This document shows, one piece after another, positions 1-7,079 of a stretch of 16,984 bases of DNA; the stretch's first letter is position 1, and each line of letters opens with the position of its first letter. The DNA is taken from NCBI GenBank assembly GCA_900550205.1, contig URRJ01000029.1, forward strand, positions 1-16,984. The letters are read 5' to 3'. This stretch comes from an uncultured Collinsella sp. (GTDB lineage Bacteria; Actinomycetota; Coriobacteriia; Coriobacteriales; Coriobacteriaceae). Position numbers and translations under genes: made by a program. Below the pieces are notes generated by a model, which saw nothing but the letters and a program-made list of their open reading frames with translations, ran no database searches and had not been told where the DNA came from.

Positions 1-101
1 CTGGGTGCACACATTTCCTACATATTCTAGGATCTGTCTAACGTTTGCCCGCCGTTATCTACCGCTCACCGAGCTCCTCTTTATAGAGTGCTTCCTCATG
101 G
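1..101. other. Intergenic edge region downstream of the phosphohexomutase gene
   Basis: No gene is supported here. On the minus strand, downstream of the mutase stop codon, I see neither a clear hairpin with a T-tract nor a convincing start with a ribosome-binding site. A TAGAATATG string at the far left could be part of a -10 box for a gene beyond the window, but no matching -35 is evident. The long plus-strand frame starting near position 5 is antisense to the mutase and looks like a compositional artefact. Confidence 0.4.
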
Positions 102-1502
102 CTATAGCTGATAGGCTCCCCTGGCCAAGGCACAGCCGGCATCGAGCAGCTCATCGCGTTCCTCCACCGAGAACCCCTCGGCGTACACACGCACCACCGG
201 TTCGGTCCCGCTGGGACGGATCAGCAGCCAGGTATCATCCTCGAAGGCTAGGCGCAAACCATCCATATGGCTTACGCTTTGCGGCGCCTTGCCGCAAATC
301 GACTTGGGATTTACGCCCGGAAGTAGCGTTCGCAACGATTCGGCATCCTCAGCCTCAAGACGCAAATCGCGACGGCCGTAGCTTGTTTTACCAAAACTTG
401 CCTCGAGCTGATCGATCAAAACGCCCAAGGGCGCGCCCGTCTTTGCCATAAGCTCACAAAGAATCAAACAGGCGAGGATTCCATCACGCTCGGGCATATG
501 CGCGGCGATGCCGATACCGCCGGCCTCCTCGCCTCCCATGAGGACGCCGCCCTTCTTCATCTCTGCAGCTATATATTTGAAACCGACCGGCTTAACGGTC
601 ACACGACAGCCAAGCGCCTCAGCAATGCGGCGCACGAGCGTCGAGCACGAGAGATTGACGACGACACGCCCCTCCAAATTGCGGAATTGAACGAGGTCGC
701 CCAAAACAAGCGCCATGATTTGATGCGGATGAATATATCTACCGCGTTCGTCGACCGCGCCGATACGGTCGGCATCGCCGTCGGTCACCAGGCCCGCGCA
801 CGCCCCGTCCTCGACAACCGCACGCTCGCAAGCGTCCACCCACGGCTCAACAGGGTCGGGGCAAATGTCCTCTTGATCGGACGACTGTCCGGCATGAATC
901 TCGTGCACCTCGACGCCTAGCTCCCGCAGCAGGTCGGCAAGATATCCCTGGGCCGCGCCGCCCATGGGGTCAACTACCACACGCAGGTGAGCGGCTCGAA
1001 TGGCCTCGGCATCGACAAACGATGCCACCGCCTGCATATAGTCAGGAATAATATCCGCGGTGCGATAGCGTTCCTCGATCCCCATCGGCTCGGGGGCCAT
1101 GATCTCTTCGAGTTCTTCGATGACATCCTGATTGGCCGTCGAGCCATCTCCCATGCGTAGTTTAAGGCACAGATACCCCTGCGGATGATGGGACCCCGTC
1201 ACCATGAGCGCACCGCAGGCCTCGCCGTCATACGCCGCCGCCCACGTAAGGGCGGGGGTCGGGACAGGCCGAGATGCGAGCACTGCGTCCAATCCGTGAG
1301 CCGCAAGCACGCCGGCCGCAAGCTCGGCGAACTCGCGCGCCTGCGGCCGGGTGTCGAACCCTATATATACTGTTTTGCCGGGATTGATCTTTTGCCACAA
1401 CTCGCCGACGGCATCGGCAATGCGGGCAACGTTGTCGGCGGTAAAGTCGTCGTCGACGCGGGCGCGCCAACCGTCAGTTCCAAAATGAATTATCGCGCAC
1501 AC
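102..1502 (-). CDS. Phosphoglucomutase/phosphomannomutase family protein (alpha-D-phosphohexomutase)
   Basis: A 466-residue cytoplasmic phosphohexomutase that should interconvert hexose 1- and 6-phosphates through a phosphoserine intermediate; whether glucose, mannose or glucosamine is preferred cannot be read from sequence. Four family signatures occur in order: the active-site serine loop TGSHHP (Ser about 104), the Mg-binding loop TDGDADRIG (Asp about 241, 243, 245), the sugar-specificity loop GGEEAGG (about 323-329) and the phosphate-binding loop RPSGTEP (429-435). Length is normal for the family. The GTG at 1502 is chosen because GAGGTG lies 7 nt upstream and the protein then begins close to the conserved FGTDGWRA motif; an in-frame ATG 28 codons further upstream (1586) has no family sequence behind it. 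The active-site loop differs from the usual TASHNP (Gly for Ala, His for Asn). It follows a terminator, so it is probably transcribed alone. The family is certain, the substrate is not. Confidence 0.93.
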   Translation of the reverse strand: MCAIIHFGTDGWRARVDDDFTADNVARIADAVGELWQKINPGKTVYIGFDTRPQAREFAELAAGVLAAHGLDAVLASRPVPTPALTWAAAYDGEACGALMVTGSHHPQGYLCLKLRMGDGSTANQDVIEELEEIMAPEPMGIEERYRTADIIPDYMQAVASFVDAEAIRAAHLRVVVDPMGGAAQGYLADLLRELGVEVHEIHAGQSSDQEDICPDPVEPWVDACERAVVEDGACAGLVTDGDADRIGAVDERGRYIHPHQIMALVLGDLVQFRNLEGRVVVNLSCSTLVRRIAEALGCRVTVKPVGFKYIAAEMKKGGVLMGGEEAGGIGIAAHMPERDGILACLILCELMAKTGAPLGVLIDQLEASFGKTSYGRRDLRLEAEDAESLRTLLPGVNPKSICGKAPQSVSHMDGLRLAFEDDTWLLIRPSGTEPVVRVYAEGFSVEERDELLDAGCALARGAYQL

Positions 1503-1509
1503 GCGCAGA

Positions 1510-1515
1510 CACCTC
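1510..1515 (-). promoter_or_regulatory. Shine-Dalgarno sequence that fixes the GTG start of the mutase
   Basis: GAGGTG on the minus strand lies 7 nt before the GTG at 1502-1500. It supports that start over the upstream in-frame ATG at 1586. Confidence 0.7.
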
Positions 1516-1542
1516 ACAGTGTTTGGATCATGGTACGCATGG

Positions 1543-1569
1543 GGTATACCCGCAACGCTCGCCCAGCAA
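1543..1569 (-). promoter_or_regulatory. Weak candidate promoter for the phosphohexomutase gene
   Basis: On the minus strand, TTGCTG (1569-1564) and TATACC (1548-1543) are separated by 15 nt, just before the mutase ribosome-binding site and after the terminator at 1627-1654. Spacing is short and the -10 is imperfect, so this is only a candidate. The -10 lies in a 10-bp palindrome, GGGTATACCC (1542-1551). Confidence 0.3.
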
Positions 1570-1626
1570 CCTGCCAAAACCGGCATTCACCATTTGGGCA
1601 AACGCTACCGGCGATGTGCAAGTAAT

Positions 1627-1654
1627 AAAAAACCGCCCCGTATGGAGCGGTTTT
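1627..1654 (-). terminator. Intrinsic terminator after the homocysteine methyltransferase gene
   Basis: On the minus strand an 11-bp stem (AAAACCGCTCC / GGGGCGGTTTT, one U-G wobble) with a 4-nt loop, ATAC, runs into a T-tract of six. It begins 5 nt after the TAG stop at 1662-1660. It separates the regulator-methyltransferase unit from the mutase. Confidence 0.88.
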
Positions 1655-1659
1655 GACCT

Positions 1660-2553
1660 CTATATATCGAGCGCCTCGGCCATCGCCGCCGTGGTGATCG
1701 CCGTGGTTCCACAGCAACTGCCCACCATTGCGGCACCGGCATGCCTCCATTCGATGCAAGCGCGCGCGAAGGCTTCGGGGTTCTCGCGCCACACAGGACC
1801 ATCCTGAGTTTGGACCGGATCGCCCACGTTGGGGCGTACCGTGACGGGCGTAGTCGCCGATGCAACCATCCTGGGCACCGCCACGTTCGCGGCCGCAAGT
1901 GAACAGCAGTTAACGCCAACCGAGTTTGCGCCATGCTTTTCGGCGTACAAAACGGCAGCCTCGATATTGAGGCCATCGCCTAGTAGGTCGCCTTTATCGT
2001 CAACGACAAAACTCACCAAAACAGGCATGCCGTCGGCGGCATCCTGGGCGCCGGCAAGCATGGGCTGCAAATTACGGATAGACGTCACCGTTTCGATCAG
2101 CAGACCGTCAACACTAGCATTGAGCAGGTCGTATGCCTGCTCTCGCGAAATGCCTCGGATTTCTCGATATTCGGCAGAGTCTTCGGCAAACCACTCAATG
2201 CCGATCGGCCCCATCGAGCCCAGCAGCAGCTGAGGGTGCGCCTGGCGCGCATCGTCGACGGCACCGCGATTGACCTCAGCCACGGACGGCGTAATCTGAT
2301 CTTGCTTGAGGGCATAGCTTGATGCCTGAAAGGTATTGGTAATGAGCACCTGCGCACCGGCGGCGACATACAGGCGATGGATACGAGAAACCGTCTGCGG
2401 CTCGGCAAGGTTCCAAAACGCTGGTGGGATGTCGGTAGCGTCGTATTCACTCATCAGCACGCTGCCCATGGGGCCCTGCGTCAACAGGGTCTCGCTCGAC
2501 ATGCGGCGCATAAGTTCCTCGCCGCCGGGGCGGTTGTAATAACTCGTATCCAT
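1660..2553 (-). CDS. Homocysteine S-methyltransferase family protein
   Basis: A 297-residue protein of the S-methyl_trans family (related to MmuM/YitJ-type enzymes and the N-terminal module of MetH). Such enzymes transfer a methyl group to zinc-activated homocysteine to make methionine. The three expected zinc thiolates are present: Cys216 in GVNCC and Cys280-Cys281 in GSCCGT. The barrel strand TNTFQASSYAL (72-82) is also typical. There is no fused folate or cobalamin domain, so the methyl donor (S-methylmethionine, SAM or a corrinoid/folate partner) is unknown. The gene starts 12 nt after the stop of the DtxR-type regulator and ends in a terminator, so the two probably form one transcript. 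Start is uncertain: the ATG at 2553 has only a weak GGAA 8 nt upstream, whereas an ATG at 2513 (Met15) follows GAGGA closely and sits nearer the conserved TQGPMG segment. Confidence 0.88.
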   Translation of the reverse strand: MDTSYYNRPGGEELMRRMSSETLLTQGPMGSVLMSEYDATDIPPAFWNLAEPQTVSRIHRLYVAAGAQVLITNTFQASSYALKQDQITPSVAEVNRGAVDDARQAHPQLLLGSMGPIGIEWFAEDSAEYREIRGISREQAYDLLNASVDGLLIETVTSIRNLQPMLAGAQDAADGMPVLVSFVVDDKGDLLGDGLNIEAAVLYAEKHGANSVGVNCCSLAAANVAVPRMVASATTPVTVRPNVGDPVQTQDGPVWRENPEAFARACIEWRHAGAAMVGSCCGTTAITTAAMAEALDI

Positions 2554-2565
2554 ATATGTGTTCCG

Positions 2566-2988
2566 CTATTCCTCGACGCTGATTCCCTGTTTTTCGAGAT
2601 AGGCGAGCCAGCGGCTCATCGTGTCCTCGGAAAGCGCATGTTCCATCATGCACGCCTCGGAATCGGCCCGCTCAAAATCGACGCCGAGCTCCTGGACCAA
2701 AAACGTGCGGACAAGGCGATGACGGTACCAGATAGCCGTGCCGACCTCGCGACCACGGTCGGTCAGGATGACCTTGCCGTAATGCGATTGCTCGACAAGT
2801 TCGGACGCCTTAAGCGCCGAAACTGCCTTATTGACCGATGCCTTGGAGACACCAAGACGCTGCGCGATGTCGACTGATCGCACGCCACTGGTCTCCCCTT
2901 CTTCGCTTTCGATGCGAACCATGCACTCCAAGTAGTCTTCGTTCGCCACCGTTAGATGCAGCTCGCGCGAGCTATTTGTCGTATCCAT
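2566..2988 (-). CDS. DtxR/MntR-family metal-dependent transcriptional regulator
   Basis: A 140-residue protein with the layout of DtxR/MntR repressors: a winged helix-turn-helix (about 14-78, with DIAQRLGVSKASVNKAVSAL as recognition region) followed by the metal-binding dimerisation domain (to about 137). It lacks the SH3-like third domain, as MntR does. Probable metal ligands by motif are Asp18 and Glu21 (NEDYLE, as in MntR), His90 (RHRL), and Cys113, Glu116 and His117 (EACMMEH, as in DtxR). This is a mixture of the manganese-type and iron-type ligand sets, so the metal cannot be predicted safely. The gene is first in a unit with the methyltransferase and is divergent from pepT across a region with a perfect palindrome, which may be its operator. 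The start ATG has AAGGGA 9 nt upstream. It acts in the cytoplasm as a DNA-binding dimer. Confidence 0.92.
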   Translation of the reverse strand: MDTTNSSRELHLTVANEDYLECMVRIESEEGETSGVRSVDIAQRLGVSKASVNKAVSALKASELVEQSHYGKVILTDRGREVGTAIWYRHRLVRTFLVQELGVDFERADSEACMMEHALSEDTMSRWLAYLEKQGISVEE

Positions 2989-3019
2989 GACCTTCCGTCC
3001 CTTCTGCGTTCAAAGGCTG

Positions 3020-3025
3020 ATTCTA
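3020..3025 (-). promoter_or_regulatory. Candidate -10 box for the regulator-methyltransferase unit
   Basis: TAGAAT on the minus strand lies 31 nt before the regulator start codon, which would give a leader of about 25 nt. No consensus -35 exists at 16-18 nt; that position falls within the palindrome at 3042-3061. Confidence 0.5.
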
Positions 3026-3041
3026 CCCCATCCAAGCGTCG

Positions 3042-3061
3042 CGGTATGCCGCGGCATACCG
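3042..3061. promoter_or_regulatory. Perfect 20-bp palindrome, candidate operator between divergent promoters
   Basis: CGGTATGCCGCGGCATACCG is its own reverse complement over all 20 bases. It lies between the candidate -10 of the leftward regulator (3020-3025) and the extended -10 of pepT (3062-3070), covering the -35 position of the former and the -35/spacer of the latter. DtxR-family proteins bind palindromes of about 19-22 bp as dimer pairs, so autoregulation by the adjacent regulator is a natural inference. The sequence does not match the DtxR or MntR consensus I know. Confidence 0.6.
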
Positions 3062-3070
3062 TGCTAGAGT
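3062..3070 (+). promoter_or_regulatory. pepT: Candidate extended -10 promoter of pepT
   Basis: TGCTAGAGT reads as a TGn-extended -10 (TAGAGT). Transcription would start near 3077, giving a leader of about 32 nt with the ribosome-binding site inside it. There is no good -35; the palindrome occupies that position. Confidence 0.45.
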
Positions 3071-3094
3071 TCTTGTTGCACACGACGACCAAGA

Positions 3095-3100
3095 TTGGAG
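3095..3100 (+). promoter_or_regulatory. pepT: Shine-Dalgarno sequence that fixes the pepT start
   Basis: TTGGAG ends 8 nt before the ATG at 3109. The frame is open to an earlier ATG at 2956, but that lies inside the divergent regulator gene and upstream of the candidate promoter. Confidence 0.7.
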
Positions 3101-3108
3101 CGGTCTTT

Positions 3109-4356
3109 ATGGAAAACAACACCACGAACCCCGACGTCCTTGAGCGCTTTTTGCGCTACGTCCAGATCAACACGCAGTCTGAGGATGCAAACTGCGACCA
3201 GGTGCCTTCGAGCACTGTTCAGTTTGACCTTGCTAACGTGCTGGCCGAGGAGCTGCGCAAGCTCGGCGCGGCCGATGCCCATGTGACCGAGCATGCCTAC
3301 GTCTGCGCGCATATTCCTGCGAGCGCGGGCGCGGAGGGCAAGCCCGCCCTGGGCCTGATCGCACACCTCGACACCACCGAGGTTGCGCCGGGCGCCGGCG
3401 TGAAGCCGCACATCGTGCACTACGAGGGCGGCGACCTGATCTGCGGTACCGTTGACGGCAAGCCCGTGGCAATGAGCACCGCCAAGCTTCCCGCCCTGAA
3501 CGACCTTGTGGGTGAGGATTTGGTCTGCAGCGACGGCACCACACTGCTGGGCGCCGACGACAAGGCCGGCGTCGCCGAGATCATGGCGCTTGTCGCGCGT
3601 ATCGCTCAGGACCCCTCGCTGCCCCACCCCGCGCTCGGCATTTGTTTTTGCCCGGACGAGGAGATCGGTCACGGCGCCGAGCTGTTGGACATCGAGGCCT
3701 TTGGCTGCAAGTACGCCTACACGGTCGACGGCGGCCCCATCGGCGAGCTTGAGTGGGAGTGCTTCAATGCCGCCGAGGCAACCGTTCGCTTTGAAGGCCA
3801 GTCCATCCACCCCGGCGACGCCAAGGGCCGCATGGTCAACGCAGGCAATCTGTTCTGCGACTTCAACTCCCTGCTCCCCTATGTGCAGCGCCCGGAATAT
3901 ACCGAGGGTTACGAGGGTTTCTATCATCTTGAAGGCGTCTCGGCGACCGTCGATCACGCCACCGCGCGCTATATCGTCCGCGACCATGACGCCGCCAAGT
4001 TCCAGCAGAAACTCGACCTTGTTGATGCCGCCGCCTCGATGCTCAACCAGCGTCTGGGTGAGGAGCGCGTGACGGTCGAGATTAAGCAGCAGTATCGAAA
4101 TATGGCCGAGATCGTTCGTGACTATCCCGAGCTTATTGATGTTGCCAAGGAAGCCTACCTTGCCTGCGGCGTTGAGCCCCAAGTGCTGCCGATTCGCGGC
4201 GGCACCGACGGCGCTCAGCTGTCGTTCCGCGGTCTGCCCTGCCCCAACCTTTCCACCGGCGGCTATTGCTACCACGGCGTCAACGAGTTTGTCCCGGTCA
4301 GCTCACTCGTGAAGATGACCGACGTGCTCCAGGAGCTCGTCGCCCGCTTCGCATAA
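3109..4356 (+). CDS. pepT: Peptidase T (tripeptide aminopeptidase)
   Basis: A 415-residue M20B-family metallopeptidase, close to the roughly 408 residues of the E. coli enzyme. It releases the N-terminal residue of tripeptides in the cytoplasm and uses two zinc ions. All expected residues are seen: His86 and Asp88 (AHLDTT), bridging Asp150 (LGADDKAG), catalytic Glu184 with metal ligand Glu185 (PDEEIGHG), Asp207 (YTVDGG) and His389 (CYHGVNEF). The substrate-binding segment IRGGTDGAQLSFRGLP (362-377) is typical. The start is set by TTGGAG with 8-nt spacing and by the family's usual N-terminus. This is the only rightward gene in the window. It is divergent from the metalloregulator and ends in a strong terminator, so it is probably a single-gene unit. 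The symbol is given on motif and length agreement. Confidence 0.96.
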   Translation: MENNTTNPDVLERFLRYVQINTQSEDANCDQVPSSTVQFDLANVLAEELRKLGAADAHVTEHAYVCAHIPASAGAEGKPALGLIAHLDTTEVAPGAGVKPHIVHYEGGDLICGTVDGKPVAMSTAKLPALNDLVGEDLVCSDGTTLLGADDKAGVAEIMALVARIAQDPSLPHPALGICFCPDEEIGHGAELLDIEAFGCKYAYTVDGGPIGELEWECFNAAEATVRFEGQSIHPGDAKGRMVNAGNLFCDFNSLLPYVQRPEYTEGYEGFYHLEGVSATVDHATARYIVRDHDAAKFQQKLDLVDAAASMLNQRLGEERVTVEIKQQYRNMAEIVRDYPELIDVAKEAYLACGVEPQVLPIRGGTDGAQLSFRGLPCPNLSTGGYCYHGVNEFVPVSSLVKMTDVLQELVARFA

Positions 4357-4380
4357 GGAACTCGCATAATCTAGATAAGC

Positions 4381-4421
4381 AAAATCGCCCCGTCCTCAAA
4401 ACCGAGAACGGGGCGATTTTT
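4381..4421 (+). terminator. Intrinsic terminator of pepT, probably bidirectional
   Basis: A 13-bp perfect stem (AAAATCGCCCCGT at 4381-4393 and its complement at 4408-4420) with a 14-nt loop ends in TTTTT on the plus strand, 24 nt after the pepT stop. On the minus strand the same stem ends in TTTT, so it can also stop leftward transcription from the murA-LCP unit. Confidence 0.92.
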
Positions 4422-4480
4422 GGTGCAAGGGGAGTAATCAGCATCGCAGGTTGAGCCAACGCCAGCGAGCGCCGCCCAGT

Positions 4481-4502
4481 CCGCCGTTCTGTCGAACGGC
4501 GG
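4481..4502 (-). other. Hairpin directly after the LCP gene stop codon
   Basis: CCGCCGTTC / GAACGGCGG form a perfect 9-bp stem with a 4-nt loop, starting 2 nt after the TAG stop of the LCP gene. No T-tract follows, so it is not a standard terminator. It could protect the mRNA 3' end or act together with the terminator at 4381-4421. Confidence 0.55.
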
Positions 4503-4504
4503 AA

Positions 4505-5731
4505 CTAATAAGAGGTCGACTCGTCGGAGTAGTCGGAACTGTAGTCCGAGGTACTCGAATCAGTCGAATCGCCCGACTCTTCCGAGTCTTCCGAACTGCC
4601 CGACGAAGTTGCGGTGCCGTTAGCGTAATCGTCGGACGTGTTGTTGTTCAGGTCACCGATCGTAGAGCTGGAACCATCGGACATACCCATGGTATTGGGA
4701 CCCTTGGGGTCCTTGCCGGCGTCGACGCTCGCCATCATTTCCTTGAGCTCGTCCTCGTAGACAAAGACGTAGCTCACGCCGTCGATCATGGTGTCGTCAC
4801 CGGCATACGAAGGCAGGTTTGCCGAATAGATGCCGTCAACATCCATACCGCGCATGGCGTTGACCGTAGAAACGATATCCTGAACGCTCATATCGGTCAC
4901 GAGCATATCCGACAGCGAATTAACCAGGCCAAAGATCTTCGTGGCATCGAAGTTATTGAGAATCTGGTTGGCAAGGGCTCCAAGCACCTGACGCTGGTGG
5001 CGCATGCGCGTGTAATCGCCGTCGGCATAGATGTAGCGGCAGCGGGCATAGGTAAGGGCGGTGGCGCCGTCCATATGCTGCTGACCAGCGGTGATCTTAA
5101 TGTCGAGGTGCTCAGGGTCATCAACGTCATCGGTCGCGTTGATGTCGATGCCGCCGACCGAGTCGATGAGCGCCTGCATACCGTCGAAGCTGACCTCGGC
5201 ATAGTGGGAAATCTGAACACCGCACAGCTCGTTGACTGCCTCGACCATGGCCTCGGCGCCGCCAACGGTATGGCAGGCGTTGATCTTCATGGTCTCGCCC
5301 TTGTACACGACCTTGGTGTCGCGCGGAACCGAAATGAGCGTTGCCTGCTTTTGCGTGGGGTCGATGCGTGCCAGGATAATCGAGTCGGCACGATACGTAT
5401 CCTCGCCCGGGCGACCATCGGTACCAAGGAGCAGCACGTAGAACGGGTCTTTTGCCTCGTCGGTATCGACCAGAATCTGGCGCAGGTTGTCGGTAATGAC
5501 GTTGGAATCGCCGAGCTTGCCCATAATGGTGGCGAACCACAGGCCGGCGGCAGTCGTTGCGCTCAGCAGCACACCGAGCACAGCAATAAGCGCGACACGG
5601 CGAACCGTGTGGCCGCGACGGCGCTGACGGGCGCGCTCGGAATAGCGAGCGACGTTATCACGGCTATAGATCTTAGCCTGCGCGCCGGTCGAAGGTCTTC
5701 GGGATTCCGCAAGGGGCTTTTTCTTAAACAT
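4505..5731 (-). CDS. LytR-CpsA-Psr (LCP) family cell-wall polymer ligase
   Basis: A 408-residue membrane-anchored protein. LCP enzymes transfer polyprenyl-linked wall polymers (teichoic acid-like or capsular glycans) onto peptidoglycan outside the membrane. The layout is a basic cytoplasmic N-terminus (1-45), one membrane helix (about 46-69) and an extracellular LCP domain (about 97-260). Its conserved charged residues are visible: LLLGTDGR, YRADSI (Arg114, Asp116), SVPRD (Arg137) and GDYTRMRHQRQ (Arg242, Arg244, Arg247). A tail from about 350 to 408 is almost entirely Ser, Asp, Glu, Thr, Asn and Gly, ending in tyrosine-containing repeats. The ATG at 5731 is preferred over a TTG two codons upstream, because the AGG of GCAGG then sits 6 nt away instead of touching the start. 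It lies 12 nt after murA, so co-transcription is likely. Confidence 0.93.
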   Translation of the reverse strand: MFKKKPLAESRRPSTGAQAKIYSRDNVARYSERARQRRRGHTVRRVALIAVLGVLLSATTAAGLWFATIMGKLGDSNVITDNLRQILVDTDEAKDPFYVLLLGTDGRPGEDTYRADSIILARIDPTQKQATLISVPRDTKVVYKGETMKINACHTVGGAEAMVEAVNELCGVQISHYAEVSFDGMQALIDSVGGIDINATDDVDDPEHLDIKITAGQQHMDGATALTYARCRYIYADGDYTRMRHQRQVLGALANQILNNFDATKIFGLVNSLSDMLVTDMSVQDIVSTVNAMRGMDVDGIYSANLPSYAGDDTMIDGVSYVFVYEDELKEMMASVDAGKDPKGPNTMGMSDGSSSTIGDLNNNTSDDYANGTATSSGSSEDSEESGDSTDSSTSDYSSDYSDESTSY

Positions 5732-5743
5732 AGGCAACCTGCA

Positions 5744-7027
5744 TTAGTAGATGACGGGATCGGGGACAGTGGCGTGCTCGACGTGAGCGCCAAGCGTCTG
5801 CAGCTTTTCGACAAACTGCTCATAGCCGCGCTTGATGTGATGGATGGCCGATACCTCGGTCGTGCCATCGGCAATCAGACCAGCGACAACAAGAGCTGCG
5901 CCGCCGCGCAAATCGGGCGAGGTAACCTGCGCACCCGAGAAACCCTTGACGCCGTGAATCATGGCGTGGTGGCTCTCGATGCGAATATCGGCACCCATTC
6001 GAACCAACTCGGATGCGAACATAAAACGATTCTCGAAGATGTTCTCGGTGATAACGGAGCTACCATCGGCAAGGGCGGAGAGTACCATAATCTGCGCCTG
6101 CATGTCCGTCGGGAAGCCGGGGAACGGAAGCGTCTGGATGTCGACCGGCTTGATACGCTCGGCACGGTTCACATGGACGCCATCCTCGACGCGCTCGCAG
6201 TCGATACCCATGAGCTCCATCTTCTTGAGCACCATGCCCAAGTGAATGGGGCAAAAGCCCGTGACATCGACACCGCGATCGTCGGCCATCAACGCACCGG
6301 CAACGATAAAGGTACCGGCCTCGATGCGGTCGCCCACCACGCGATGGGTAACAGGATGCAGCTCTTCCACGCCCTCGATGGTCACGACAGGCGTACCGGC
6401 GCCGACAATCTTGGCACCCATTTCGTTGAGCATGTTAGCGAGATCGACGATCTCGGGCTCGCGAGCCGCGTTGTCGATAACCGTGGTGCCCTGCGCGCGC
6501 ACGGCAGCCATGATGAGGTTCTCGGTCGCACCGACACTGGCAAACTCGAGCGTGACGGTGGTACCGCGCAGGCCCTGAGGCGCGTTGGCGTTGATGTAAC
6601 CGTGGGCGGTGTCGAACTCAACACCCAGGGCCTCGAGACCCAGAATATGCATGTCGATCTTACGAGCACCCAGGTTGCAGCCACCCGGCATGGCAATCTT
6701 GGCGCGATGGAAGCGGCCCAACAGAGGCCCCATGACAGCGGTGGAAGCACGCATCTTAGCGACGAGCTCATAGGGAGCCTCCCAGGAATCGACCTGAGAG
6801 GTATCAATCTCGAGCGTGTGCTCGTCGAGAACATCGATTGTTGCACCCATGCCCTTGAGTACCTTGCCCATCACGTGGACATCGGAAATATCTGGCACGT
6901 TCTGCAGCGTCGTCTTGCCCGGCGCCAGAAGCGTTGCCGCCATGAGTTTGAGCGCGGAGTTCTTGGCACCCGAGACGGGCACGGAGCCTCCGATGGCGTG
7001 GCCACCCTCAACGCGGATAATATCCAA
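5744..7027 (-). CDS. murA: UDP-N-acetylglucosamine 1-carboxyvinyltransferase
   Basis: A 427-residue MurA, full length for the family. It transfers enolpyruvate from PEP to UDP-GlcNAc, the first committed step of peptidoglycan synthesis, in the cytoplasm. Seen directly: the N-terminal GAKNSALK motif with Lys22-Asn23, the Arg near 93, catalytic Cys117 in PGGCNLG, GDRIEAGTF, and PFPGFPTDMQAQ with the catalytic Asp. Cysteine rather than aspartate at 117 is the form that fosfomycin alkylates. The start is TTG: AAAGGG lies 6 nt upstream and the MDIIRVEGG beginning matches the usual N-terminus. The gene follows the ATP synthase terminator so closely that a separate promoter is hard to place. It shares a transcript with the LCP gene downstream. 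Confidence 0.97.
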   Translation of the reverse strand: MDIIRVEGGHAIGGSVPVSGAKNSALKLMAATLLAPGKTTLQNVPDISDVHVMGKVLKGMGATIDVLDEHTLEIDTSQVDSWEAPYELVAKMRASTAVMGPLLGRFHRAKIAMPGGCNLGARKIDMHILGLEALGVEFDTAHGYINANAPQGLRGTTVTLEFASVGATENLIMAAVRAQGTTVIDNAAREPEIVDLANMLNEMGAKIVGAGTPVVTIEGVEELHPVTHRVVGDRIEAGTFIVAGALMADDRGVDVTGFCPIHLGMVLKKMELMGIDCERVEDGVHVNRAERIKPVDIQTLPFPGFPTDMQAQIMVLSALADGSSVITENIFENRFMFASELVRMGADIRIESHHAMIHGVKGFSGAQVTSPDLRGGAALVVAGLIADGTTEVSAIHHIKRGYEQFVEKLQTLGAHVEHATVPDPVIY

Positions 7028-7033
7028 GGTCTA

Positions 7034-7039
7034 CCCTTT
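7034..7039 (-). promoter_or_regulatory. murA: Shine-Dalgarno sequence that supports the TTG start of murA
   Basis: AAAGGG on the minus strand ends 6 nt before TTG at 7027. It begins 2 nt after the T-tract of the preceding terminator. The ATG at 7050 just upstream is out of frame. Confidence 0.75.
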
Positions 7040-7040
7040 C

Positions 7041-7079
7041 AAAAAGCATGCCCGGGGTGGCTAGGCCATCCCGGGCATG
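7041..7079 (-). terminator. Intrinsic terminator of the ATP synthase operon
   Basis: On the minus strand two 14-nt arms (7079-7066 and 7060-7047, with CATGCCCGGG at the base and a single A/C mismatch inside) enclose a 5-nt loop and run into CTTTTT. It lies 37 nt after the atpC stop. The T-tract is followed almost directly by the murA ribosome-binding site. Confidence 0.85.

Noticed and set aside
1542..1551. 10-bp palindrome GGGTATACCC before the mutase as an operator related to the 20-bp palindrome
   Set aside because: It is short, differs from the longer palindrome (GGTATGCC half-site), and coincides with a weak -10 box.
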